Positions 1 to 5,299 of a stretch of 5,315 nt of DNA are shown here, piece by piece. Origin of the DNA: Defluviitaleaceae bacterium (GTDB taxonomy: Bacteria; Bacillota; Clostridia; Lachnospirales; WRAA01); the NCBI GenBank assembly GCA_009780445.1, contig WRAA01000154.1:1-5315 (forward strand), read 5' to 3'. Every line of letters starts with the position of its first letter. The stretch's first letter is position 1. The translations under genes were made by a program, and so were the position numbers. The notes under the pieces are model-generated. The model saw only the letters and a list, made by a program, of their open reading frames with translations, ran no database searches and was not told the origin of the DNA.

Positions 1-440
1 CGGAGTATGGTCTGGTGCCGTGCGCTCTCGGCGCGCGCGACACCCTGCGCTTGGAAGCTTCAATGCCGCTGTACGGCCACGAGATCGACGAACACATCAG
101 CCCGCCGGAGGCCGGCCTTGAGTTTGCGGTGAAGATGTCCAAACCCGACTTCATCGGCAAGGCGGCACTAACCGCCAAGGGAGAGCCAAGCCTAGCCCGC
201 GTGGGGCTGCGGATCACCGGGCGGGGAATCGCCCGCGACGGCAACGAGGTGTACGCCGGAGAACGCCGGATCGGCGCAGTGACCTCCGGCACCCATCTGC
301 CGTACATGAAGGGCGCGTATGCAATGGCGATTGTGGAAAAAGGCTTTAGCGCGGCGGGAACAGCCTTGACCGTAGATATTCGCGGAAGAAGGGTGGAGGC
401 GGAAGTCGTACCCATGCCGTTTTACAGTGCACCTATGTAA
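1..440 (+). CDS. gcvT: Glycine cleavage system T protein (aminomethyltransferase), C-terminal part; 5' end outside window
   Basis: The T protein transfers the methylene carbon from the aminomethyl-lipoyl arm of H protein to tetrahydrofolate, giving 5,10-methylene-THF and ammonia in the cytoplasm. The visible frame opens at base 3 and gives 145 residues up to TAA at 438-440, which is about the last 40% of a family member of usually some 360-370 residues. It shows the conserved LGARDTLRLEASMPLYGHE block (codons from about 27), the EAGLEFAVKMSKPDFIGKAAL segment that leads into the C-terminal barrel, GRGIARDGNEV, IGAVTSGTHLP and the terminal VEAEVVPMPFY motif. The family usually has EAGMPLYG where this protein has EASMPLYG, a mild change. 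The internal GTG at base 15 is not a start, because homology continues upstream of it through EYGL. The last codon and the stop lie inside a 7-bp repeat shared with 591-597, so the present end of the gene sits at a probable insertion junction. Confidence 0.96.
   Translation, partial: EYGLVPCALGARDTLRLEASMPLYGHEIDEHISPPEAGLEFAVKMSKPDFIGKAALTAKGEPSLARVGLRITGRGIARDGNEVYAGERRIGAVTSGTHLPYMKGAYAMAIVEKGFSAAGTALTVDIRGRRVEAEVVPMPFYSAPM
434..440. repeat. Left copy of a 7-bp direct repeat (candidate target-site duplication)
   Basis: TATGTAA here is repeated exactly at 591-597 and brackets a structured 150-base block. It covers the final Met codon and TAA stop of gcvT plus one preceding base. The pairing of direct repeat, nearby inverted ends and a dense fold is what suggests a target duplication. 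The repeat is short and AT-rich, so chance cannot be excluded. Confidence 0.5.
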
Positions 441-504
441 CCTGAGTTCGACGAAGGCGAACCAGCCGCGTAAGCGGCTGAAAATGCGAAGCATTTTTCA
501 GGTT
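439..504 (+). other. Cloverleaf-like perfect four-way junction fold
   Basis: Four stems account for this segment with no unpaired bases at the junction. The closing stem is 439-445 with 498-504 (7 bp; its first two pairs use the gcvT stop codon bases). Arm 1 is 446-450 with 458-462 (5 bp, 7-base loop). Arm 2 is 463-469 with 474-480 (7 bp, loop GTAA, a GNRA-type tetraloop in RNA). Arm 3 is 481-487 with 491-497 (7 bp, loop GAA). It superficially resembles a tRNA in its arm plan, but it lacks the conserved TTCGANTC T-arm and D-arm bases and tRNA spacing, so it is not called a tRNA. It could form in RNA or as a single-stranded DNA or cruciform structure. Confidence 0.7.
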
Positions 505-546
505 ATCCGCAGAATTTGCGGTGGTCTTTCCGCAAATTGTGCGGAT
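505..546 (+). other. Long near-perfect hairpin
   Basis: Bases 505-521 pair with 530-546: 16 of 17 positions are Watson-Crick, with a single G-G mismatch (512/539) and an 8-base loop, TGGTCTTT. It begins directly at the 3' edge of the four-way junction, which would allow coaxial stacking. No uridine run follows, so it is not a standard intrinsic terminator, but it could stall polymerase, protect or expose upstream mRNA ends, or be a nuclease processing site. Confidence 0.75.
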
Positions 547-551
547 ATAAT
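546..551 (+). promoter_or_regulatory. TATAAT sequence, possible -10 element of an outward promoter
   Basis: A perfect TATAAT lies in the short unpaired linker (547-554) between the two hairpins and points towards gcvH. No convincing -35 hexamer is seen 16-18 bases upstream (523-528 reads GGTCTT) and there is no extended -10 TG. If active, transcription would start near 557-559 and could give the gcvH-gcvPA-gcvPB-lpdA part its own promoter. Weak call. Confidence 0.2.
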
Positions 552-554
552 CAA

Positions 555-585
555 AGTTCGATGAACGGTTTTTGTTCATCGAACT
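555..585 (+). other. 12-bp perfect hairpin
   Basis: Bases 555-566 pair perfectly with 574-585, and the loop is GGTTTTT (567-573). Its right arm overlaps the right inverted end of the putative element (574-587). That end can instead pair with 443-456, so the two folds exclude each other. No T run follows the stem; the Ts are in the loop. Confidence 0.75.
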
Positions 586-590
586 CACGT

Positions 591-597
591 TATGTAA
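591..597. repeat. Right copy of the 7-bp direct repeat (candidate target-site duplication)
   Basis: TATGTAA is identical to 434-440 and marks the right boundary of the structured block. The following AT-rich 41 bases (598-638) look like the original leader of gcvH. Confidence 0.5.
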
Positions 598-623
598 TGA
601 CCGTAACATCAACCATATTATAT

Positions 624-630
624 AAGGAGG
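624..630 (+). promoter_or_regulatory. Ribosome binding site of gcvH
   Basis: AAGGAGG with an 8-base spacer to the ATG at 639. The open frame runs on upstream to 516 through the structured element, but this strong site and the match to the usual H-protein N-terminus fix the start at 639. Confidence 0.9.
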
Positions 631-638
631 ACATAGAT

Positions 639-1016
639 ATGAACTTTCCGGAAAACCTCAAGTACAGCAAGGATCACGAATGGGTGCAGTACACCGAATC
701 AGGCTCCGCCCTTGTGGGCATCAGCGACTTTGCGCAGTCCCAGCTGGGCGCGCTTGTGTTTGTAAACCTGCCGGAGGTTGGCGAGACCGTAGAGGTGGGC
801 GAAAGATTTTGCGACGTGGAGAGCGTGAAGGCCGTTTCCGATGTGTACTCCCCGGTTACGGGAACCGTCAAGGCCGTGAACGAAGATCTGCAAGACTCCC
901 CGGAGACCATCAACAGCGACCCTTACGGCGCGTGGATCGCGGAGATCGAAGACATTACGGCAACAGACGAGCTTATGTCCGCCTCGGAGTACGAGGCCTT
1001 CTGCAAGGAGGTCTAG
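639..1016 (+). CDS. gcvH: Glycine cleavage system H protein (lipoyl carrier)
   Basis: The H protein is the mobile cytoplasmic carrier of the complex. Its lipoyl-lysine accepts the aminomethyl group at P protein, presents it to T protein, and is reoxidised by L protein. The product is 125 residues, a normal full length for the family. It starts MNFPENLKYSKDHEW, the usual N-terminal strand with the conserved HEW. The middle reads GALVFVNLPEVGETV, and the lipoylation site is VESVKAVSD, with the modified lysine at K64 (codon 828-830). The C-terminal part has SPVTGTVKAVNE, then INSDPYGAWIAEI, as in intact H proteins. The ATG at 639 has AAGGAGG 8 bases upstream. It lies downstream of the probable insertion block and is followed after 1 base by gcvPA, whose ribosome binding site is inside the last gcvH codons. 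Lipoate attachment needs enzymes not encoded in this window. Confidence 0.98.
   Translation: MNFPENLKYSKDHEWVQYTESGSALVGISDFAQSQLGALVFVNLPEVGETVEVGERFCDVESVKAVSDVYSPVTGTVKAVNEDLQDSPETINSDPYGAWIAEIEDITATDELMSASEYEAFCKEV
1005..1012 (+). promoter_or_regulatory. Ribosome binding site of gcvPA inside the end of gcvH
   Basis: AAGGAGGT lies within the last sense codons of gcvH, 5 bases before the ATG at 1018. With only one base between the gcvH stop and this ATG, ribosomes finishing gcvH are placed to restart directly on gcvPA. Confidence 0.85.
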
Positions 1017-1017
1017 C

Positions 1018-2334
1018 ATGGGTTATCTGCTGAACACAGAGTCTCAGCAGCGGGAGATGCTGGCGGCCTTGGGGCTAAGCTCTCTTAACGAGCTGCACAG
1101 AGACCTGCCGGAATCGCTGATACTGCGCGGCGGGCCGGATATACCGGGCGGAGCGGGCGAGCAGGCGATACTGGAAAGCTTTGAGGAAATGGCGGCCAAG
1201 AACACGGTGTATCCCGTGATATTTCGCGGAGCGGGGGCTTACAAGCACTACATCCCCGCCATAGTGCCGGAAATGGTGAACAAGGAGCGGTTTAAAACAG
1301 GCTACACCCCGTATCAGGCCGAAGTTTCGCAGGGTACGCTGCAATCCATATTTGAGTTTCAGACCATGATCTGCGAGCTTACGGGAATGGATATCTCGAA
1401 CGCTTCGATGTACGACGCGGCTTCGGCTGCGGCGGAGGCCGTGGCTATGTGCAAGGACAAGAAGCGTAAGTCCGCACTGGTTTCGCAGAGCGTAAACCCG
1501 CGTGTTATCGACACCATCAAGACGTACAGCTGGGCGAGTGACGCCGCTGTGGATCTTGTGCCGACAACGGGCGGCCTGACAGACATGGACGCGCTGGCGC
1601 AGAAGATAACCGACGACACGGCCTCTGTGACGATCCAGCAGCCTAACTTCTTCGGCCTGTTCGAGGACGTTCGGGCTATTGCGGAGCTTGTTCACGGCAG
1701 GGGCGCGAAGCTTATAGTAAGCGTTAACCCCATCGCCGCGTCGGTGCTTAGCGCCCCGGGCGAGTGCGGAGCCGACATCGTGGTTGGCGAAGGCCAGCCG
1801 CTGGGCATACCGCTGTCCTTCGGCGGGCCGTATGTAGGTTTTATCGCCGCCAAGGCCGATCTTTCGCGCCGCATACCCGGGCGCATAGCCGGCGAGACCA
1901 CGGACGCGCAGGGCAGGAGGGCATTCGTGCTGACCTTGCAGGCGCGCGAACAGCACATACGCCGCGAAACCGCAAGCAGCAACATCTGCTCGAACCAAGC
2001 CTTGATGGCCATGACCGCATCGGTATACATGGCGTGTTTGGGGCCGGGCGGGATGCAGGAGGCCGCGAAGCAGAGCTATAGCAAGGCGCATTATCTGTCG
2101 GAGCAGCTTGGGAAGATCCCGGGTTTTGGCCTGCGCTACGACGCGGAGTTCTTCCACGAGTTTGTCACGGAATGCCCTGTGGACGCCGCAAAGCTTATGT
2201 TGCATCTGGGCAGGAACGGCATCCTGGGCGGTCTGCCGCTTGAAGGCGGCGGCGTGTTGTGGTGCGCCACGGAGATGAACAGCAGGAAGGACATGGACAG
2301 ACTGGTATCGCTTTGCAGGGAGGTGTCGGCTTAA
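1018..2334 (+). CDS. gcvPA: Glycine dehydrogenase (decarboxylating) subunit 1, N-terminal half of split P protein
   Basis: This is the alpha subunit of the two-subunit P protein, which with GcvPB decarboxylates glycine on PLP and loads the aminomethyl group onto H-protein lipoate. The product is 438 residues, the usual size of about 440-450 for this subunit. It starts MGYLLNTESQQREML, typical of the family. It carries TPYQAEVSQGTLQSIFEFQ (97-115), NASMYDAAS (128-136), QQPNFFGLFED (207-217), the GGPYVGFIAA block (269-278), PGRIAGETTD (287-296) and REQHIRRE (310-317) followed by SNICSNQAL. It belongs to the fold-type I aminotransferase-like family but lacks the PLP-binding lysine, which is in GcvPB. 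From memory of the family, MYDAAS replaces the common MYDGAT, and T318 stands where a lysine is frequent. Both look tolerable. The gene overlaps gcvPB by one base at TAATG, consistent with coupled, equimolar production. Confidence 0.97.
   Translation: MGYLLNTESQQREMLAALGLSSLNELHRDLPESLILRGGPDIPGGAGEQAILESFEEMAAKNTVYPVIFRGAGAYKHYIPAIVPEMVNKERFKTGYTPYQAEVSQGTLQSIFEFQTMICELTGMDISNASMYDAASAAAEAVAMCKDKKRKSALVSQSVNPRVIDTIKTYSWASDAAVDLVPTTGGLTDMDALAQKITDDTASVTIQQPNFFGLFEDVRAIAELVHGRGAKLIVSVNPIAASVLSAPGECGADIVVGEGQPLGIPLSFGGPYVGFIAAKADLSRRIPGRIAGETTDAQGRRAFVLTLQAREQHIRRETASSNICSNQALMAMTASVYMACLGPGGMQEAAKQSYSKAHYLSEQLGKIPGFGLRYDAEFFHEFVTECPVDAAKLMLHLGRNGILGGLPLEGGGVLWCATEMNSRKDMDRLVSLCREVSA
2318..2324 (+). 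promoter_or_regulatory. Ribosome binding site of gcvPB inside the end of gcvPA
   Basis: GGGAGGT ends 9 bases before the ATG at 2334. The open frame extends upstream to 2259, but those codons lie wholly within gcvPA. The family start MKLLFEKS and this site support 2334. Confidence 0.8.
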
Positions 2335-3761
2335 TGAAGCTGTTATTCGAAAAAAGCATACAGGGCAGGAGCGGCAAGTATCTGTCGGAATGTGACGTTC
2401 CCATGCTGGACCTTCCGTCCGGCCTGGAGCGCGAGACCCCGCCGGGGCTTCCGGAGCTTGCCGAAACGGATGTCAGCCGGCATTATTCCGCGCTGGAATC
2501 CCGCACGTTCGGCATAAACGACGGGTTCTACCCCCTCGGCAGCTGCACAATGAAGTACAATCCGAAAATCAACGAGAAGGTGTCGTCCCTCCCGGGTTTT
2601 ACCGGCCTGCACCCCTTGCAGCCCGTTGACAGCGTGCAGGGCATGTTGGAAGCGCTGTACCTGGCGGACACCTATCTGGCGCAGATAACCGGCATGGACA
2701 AAATGACCCTGCAGCCGGCCGCCGGCGCCCACGGGGAGTTCGCCGGGCTGCTGCTGTTTAAGAAGTATCACGAAGAGCGCGGCGACACCGCGCGCACAAA
2801 GGTCATAGTGCCGGACTCGGCTCACGGCACGAACCCCGCCACCGCGTCTATGTGCGGCATGAGCGTGGTGAAGCTGCCATCGGGCGGCGACGGCTGTATC
2901 GACATGGAGAAGCTGCGCGCGGTCGTAGGCCCCGACACAGCCGGCATCATGCTTACGAACCCCAATACTCTGGGCATCTTCGAGAGCAACATTCTCGAGA
3001 TCACCAAGATCGTACACGAAGCCGGCGGCCTGTGCTACTACGACGGCGCGAACCTAAACGCTATCGCCGGCGTTATGCGCCCCGGGGACATGGGTTTCGA
3101 CTGCATACACCTGAACCTGCACAAGACGTTCTCAACCCCTCACGGCGGCGGCGGCCCCGGCAGCGGAGCCGTAGGCTGCAAGGACTTCCTCATCAAGTAT
3201 CTGCCCGGCCCGCAGATCAACAAGGCCGGCGAAACATACAGATTTGAAGCAAGCCCGCAGAGTTTCGGCAACCTCTTGGCGTTTTACGGCAACGCGCTGA
3301 CGGTGCTGCGCGCGCTGGCCTTCATAATGGCATACGGAAAAGACGGCCTGCCGAGGATGTCCCAGCACGCCGTGCTTAACGCAAACTATCTGAAACACCG
3401 CCTGTCTGAACGCTTCCGGATATTTAACCGGGGTCTGTGTATGCACGAGTTTGTAATAAGCATGGAGCGCGAGGCCAAGGAACACGGCGTGGCCGCCATA
3501 GACATGGCGAAGTCCTTCCTGGATAACGGGATGATGGCGCCGACCATGTACTTCCCGCTTATTGTCAAGGAAGCCCTTATGGTCGAGCCGACAGAGACAG
3601 AAGGCAAGGAAACTCTCGACAACGTAGCCGACATCTATATCCGCCTGTACGACGAAGCCATGGCAAACCCGGAAGCCGCCAAGCTCTTCCCGCGCAACAC
3701 GGTGATAGGCCGGCCGGACGAAGTAGAGGCCGCCCGAAACCCGCGTGTGCGCTATAAATAA
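2334..3761 (+). CDS. gcvPB: Glycine dehydrogenase (decarboxylating) subunit 2, C-terminal PLP-binding half of split P protein
   Basis: This is the catalytic beta subunit of the split P protein, binding pyridoxal phosphate and decarboxylating glycine together with GcvPA. The product is 475 residues, close to the family's usual 480-490. It begins MKLLFEKSIQGRSG and contains DGFYPLGSCTMKYNPKINEK (63-82), LQPAAGAHGEFAGLL (126-140), PDSAHGTNPATASM (160-173), LTNPNTLGIFE (207-217), YYDGANLNAI (235-244) and the PLP site LNLHKTFSTPHGGGGPGSG (260-278). The Schiff-base lysine is K264 (codon 3123-3125), preceded by H263. Near the C-terminus, APTMYFPLIVKEALMVEPTE (402-421) is the conserved closing block. 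All expected residues are present, so the subunit should be active. It starts by one-base overlap with gcvPA, and its end carries the ribosome binding site for lpdA. Confidence 0.98.
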   Translation: MKLLFEKSIQGRSGKYLSECDVPMLDLPSGLERETPPGLPELAETDVSRHYSALESRTFGINDGFYPLGSCTMKYNPKINEKVSSLPGFTGLHPLQPVDSVQGMLEALYLADTYLAQITGMDKMTLQPAAGAHGEFAGLLLFKKYHEERGDTARTKVIVPDSAHGTNPATASMCGMSVVKLPSGGDGCIDMEKLRAVVGPDTAGIMLTNPNTLGIFESNILEITKIVHEAGGLCYYDGANLNAIAGVMRPGDMGFDCIHLNLHKTFSTPHGGGGPGSGAVGCKDFLIKYLPGPQINKAGETYRFEASPQSFGNLLAFYGNALTVLRALAFIMAYGKDGLPRMSQHAVLNANYLKHRLSERFRIFNRGLCMHEFVISMEREAKEHGVAAIDMAKSFLDNGMMAPTMYFPLIVKEALMVEPTETEGKETLDNVADIYIRLYDEAMANPEAAKLFPRNTVIGRPDEVEAARNPRVRYK

Positions 3762-3766
3762 GGAGG
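3760..3766 (+). promoter_or_regulatory. Ribosome binding site that fixes the TTG start of lpdA
   Basis: AAGGAGG overlaps the gcvPB stop codon (3759-3761) and ends 8 bases before the in-frame TTG at 3775-3777. No ATG or GTG lies at a workable distance. The in-frame GTG at 3745 is upstream of this site and has no ribosome binding site of similar quality. Confidence 0.85.
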
Positions 3767-3774
3767 CAACCAGG

Positions 3775-5187
3775 TTGTTTGCACGTTATGATCTTATCGT
3801 TATCGGTGGCGGCCCCGGAGGTTACGTGGCCGCCATACGCGGTGCGCAGGAAGGGTTCAAGGTGGCTCTTGTAGACTCCGACGGCTTGGGCGGGACATGC
3901 TTGAACCGCGGCTGCATACCGACAAAGTTCATGCTCCATGTGTCCAACATATACCGCGAGGCAATCCACGGCGAGGAAGTCGGCATTATCGCCAAGGATG
4001 TTTCGTATGACCTGGCAAAGATACACGCCCGCAAGGATGAGATCGTACACAAGCTGCGCGACGGCGTGGCCGCCTTGCTTAGCGCGAACAGTGTGGACGT
4101 ATTCGAAGGGTTTGGCTGTGTTGTGGCTCCCGGCAGGGTGCGCGTCAGCTCCGAAGAGGTTACGTTTATTGACGGGGAGCGCATCCTGCTGGCCGTGGGA
4201 GCTGCGCCGATGATCCCGCCGATACCCGGCGTAAGGCTTCCCGGCGTTATAACCAGCGACACCCTGCTGGACGGGCCGCCTAAGGACATATCCGGCCTGG
4301 CCATAATCGGCGGCGGTGTTATAGGCGTGGAGATGGCGTCTGTTTACGCCAACCTTGGTGTGCCTGTTACGGTTCTGCAGGCGATGGATCGCCTCCTGCC
4401 CCTGCTGGATTCAGAGATCGGGCAGTCGATCTCGATGATGCTGAAAAAACGCGGCGCGGCGGTATACACGAGCGCAACGGTGCGGGAGATCGTTAAGTCG
4501 GACGGCGGGCTTACCGTTAACTTTTCAGGCAAGAACGGCGACGAGAGCGTCGAGTGCGAAAACGTTCTTATTGCCGTGGGCCGCAAGCCCCATCTCGGCT
4601 GTGTAATGATCGACGGCCAAGAGCTGAAAGTAGACGGGGGAATCGTGGTTGACGACCGGTTCCGCACCAGCATAGACGGAATATACGCCGTGGGCGATTG
4701 CGTAAGCGGCACGCCCCAACTTGCGCACGTTGCGCACGCGCAGGCCACAAACGCCGTGTGTATGATGGCAGGCAAGGAGCCTGAGATGGATCTTTCGCTC
4801 ATACCTAACTGCATCTACACAGATCCGGAGATAGCCACGGTTGGCCTTACATCCGACGCGGCAAAGAAGCTGGGCATATCGGCAAGAACCAGCAAGTACA
4901 TCATGTCGGGTCACGGAAAGAGCCTGTTGACAGGCCACGACAGAGGTTTTGTGAAGCTGGTTTTCGACACGGAAACCGAAGTGCTGCTGGGGGCGCAGCT
5001 GATGTGCGGCCGCGCAAGCGACATGATCGGCGAGCTGACCTCCGCCATAGAATCCAAGCAGACCGCTTCGCAGCTCTCGTCCATAATTCACCCGCACCCA
5101 AGCTTTAGCGAGGGCATAGGCGAAGCCGTCGAAAACTTCTTCGGCAGGGCCGTACACGTTGCCCCGCCGAAGGTGTCCCGCAGATAG
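3775..5187 (+). CDS. lpdA: Dihydrolipoyl dehydrogenase (L protein of glycine cleavage), TTG start
   Basis: This FAD-dependent disulfide oxidoreductase reoxidises the dihydrolipoyl arm of H protein, passing electrons to NAD+. From TTG at 3775 the product is 470 residues, the normal length, with no N-terminal lipoyl domain. Domains run in order. The FAD dinucleotide fold is DLIVIGGGPGGYVAA (6-20). The redox disulfide is GGTCLNRGCIPTK (39-51, C42 and C47). The NAD-binding fold is LAIIGGGVIGVEMAS (175-189). The second FAD motif is GIYAVGDC. The dimer domain ends with HPHPSFSEG, where H441 and E446 form the catalytic base pair supplied to the partner subunit. All catalytic residues are present. 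One oddity is at the end of the second strand of the NAD fold, where family members usually have VTVVE but this reads VTVLQ (Q202). The neighbours make a glycine-cleavage role the natural reading; service to other 2-oxoacid dehydrogenases is possible but not shown. Confidence 0.95.
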   Translation: MFARYDLIVIGGGPGGYVAAIRGAQEGFKVALVDSDGLGGTCLNRGCIPTKFMLHVSNIYREAIHGEEVGIIAKDVSYDLAKIHARKDEIVHKLRDGVAALLSANSVDVFEGFGCVVAPGRVRVSSEEVTFIDGERILLAVGAAPMIPPIPGVRLPGVITSDTLLDGPPKDISGLAIIGGGVIGVEMASVYANLGVPVTVLQAMDRLLPLLDSEIGQSISMMLKKRGAAVYTSATVREIVKSDGGLTVNFSGKNGDESVECENVLIAVGRKPHLGCVMIDGQELKVDGGIVVDDRFRTSIDGIYAVGDCVSGTPQLAHVAHAQATNAVCMMAGKEPEMDLSLIPNCIYTDPEIATVGLTSDAAKKLGISARTSKYIMSGHGKSLLTGHDRGFVKLVFDTETEVLLGAQLMCGRASDMIGELTSAIESKQTASQLSSIIHPHPSFSEGIGEAVENFFGRAVHVAPPKVSRR

Positions 5188-5205
5188 TACATCTAGGGCG
5201 TGTTT

Positions 5206-5242
5206 GAAAACCCGCTTCCGGCGGATTTTCGAGTGATTTTTT
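5206..5242 (+). terminator. Possible transcription terminator of the operon
   Basis: Bases 5206-5210 and 5212-5215 pair with 5226-5230 and 5221-5224 (9 bp with one C-A mismatch, 5-base loop TTCCG), and a T6 run follows at 5237-5242. Position just after the last gene fits a terminator. However, six bases separate stem and T run, and the outer stem is A-T pairs, so efficiency is doubtful. Confidence 0.35.
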
Positions 5243-5255
5243 CGCTAGACTAGGA

Positions 5256-5299
5256 AGTGGCAAACGCCGCGAACCCTTGTGGTTCGCAAGTTTGACACT
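5256..5299 (+). other. Compound hairpin downstream of lpdA
   Basis: Three stacked stems form one arm: 5256-5259 with 5296-5299, then a G-A mismatch, 5261-5265 with 5290-5294, an internal loop (GCC against AA), and 5269-5275 with 5281-5287 closed by the loop CTTGT. All 16 pairs are Watson-Crick. There is no T run after it. Confidence 0.65.

Larger units (their letters stand above)
441..590. mobile_element. MITE-like or palindromic insertion element between gcvT and gcvH (putative)
   Basis: This 150-base non-coding block interrupts an otherwise tightly packed operon. It is flanked by perfect TATGTAA repeats. Near its ends, 443-456 matches the reverse complement of 574-587 at 12 of 14 positions, including an unbroken 9-bp core (TGAGTTCGA at 443-451, TCGAACTCA at 579-587), set 2 and 3 bases inside the direct repeats. 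Almost every base can be paired locally: a four-way junction (439-504), a long hairpin (505-546) and a 12-bp hairpin (555-585). It encodes no credible protein. Removing 441-597 would leave gcvT ending in the same TAA, followed by 41 bases to gcvH, which is a normal intra-operon distance. The mobile-element reading is inference. The main alternative is a structured intercistronic RNA that adjusts expression of gcvT relative to gcvH. It does not visibly encode a transposase, so it would have to be moved by one elsewhere. Confidence 0.5.

Noticed and set aside
439..504. tRNA gene
   Set aside because: The arm plan and 7-bp closing stem suggest one, but the length is short, arm and loop sizes are wrong, there is no unpaired junction base, and the conserved D- and T-loop bases and 3' discriminator/CCA context are missing.
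505..585. Intrinsic terminator between gcvT and gcvH
   Set aside because: Neither hairpin is followed by a T run; the T stretch is in the loop of the second hairpin.
616..621. TATTAT as a -10 element
   Set aside because: It lies 3 bases before the ribosome binding site, which would place transcription start at or inside the ribosome binding site, and no -35 partner is visible. It is better explained as an AT-rich leader.
441..638. Glycine riboswitch
   Set aside because: These normally sit upstream of the first gene of such operons, with two similar aptamers. I cannot see the conserved aptamer core here, and the block is inside the operon with transposon-like flanks. A riboswitch upstream of gcvT would be outside the window.
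516..638. N-terminal extension of GcvH from an upstream in-frame start
   Set aside because: The extra codons run through the hairpins, have no homology to H proteins and no ribosome binding site. ATG 639 has AAGGAGG at the correct distance.
1075..2205. 376-codon open frame on the minus strand inside gcvPA
   Set aside because: Its product is rich in His, Arg and Leu with no recognisable domain. It mirrors the codon bias of gcvPA on the other strand, where homology is unambiguous.
2343..3017. 224-codon minus-strand open frame opposite gcvPB
   Set aside because: It is an antisense shadow of a strongly conserved gene, has low-complexity basic composition, and shows no independent support.
4525..5157. 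210-codon minus-strand open frame opposite lpdA
   Set aside because: It overlaps the conserved NAD and dimer domains of lpdA and shows no family motif.
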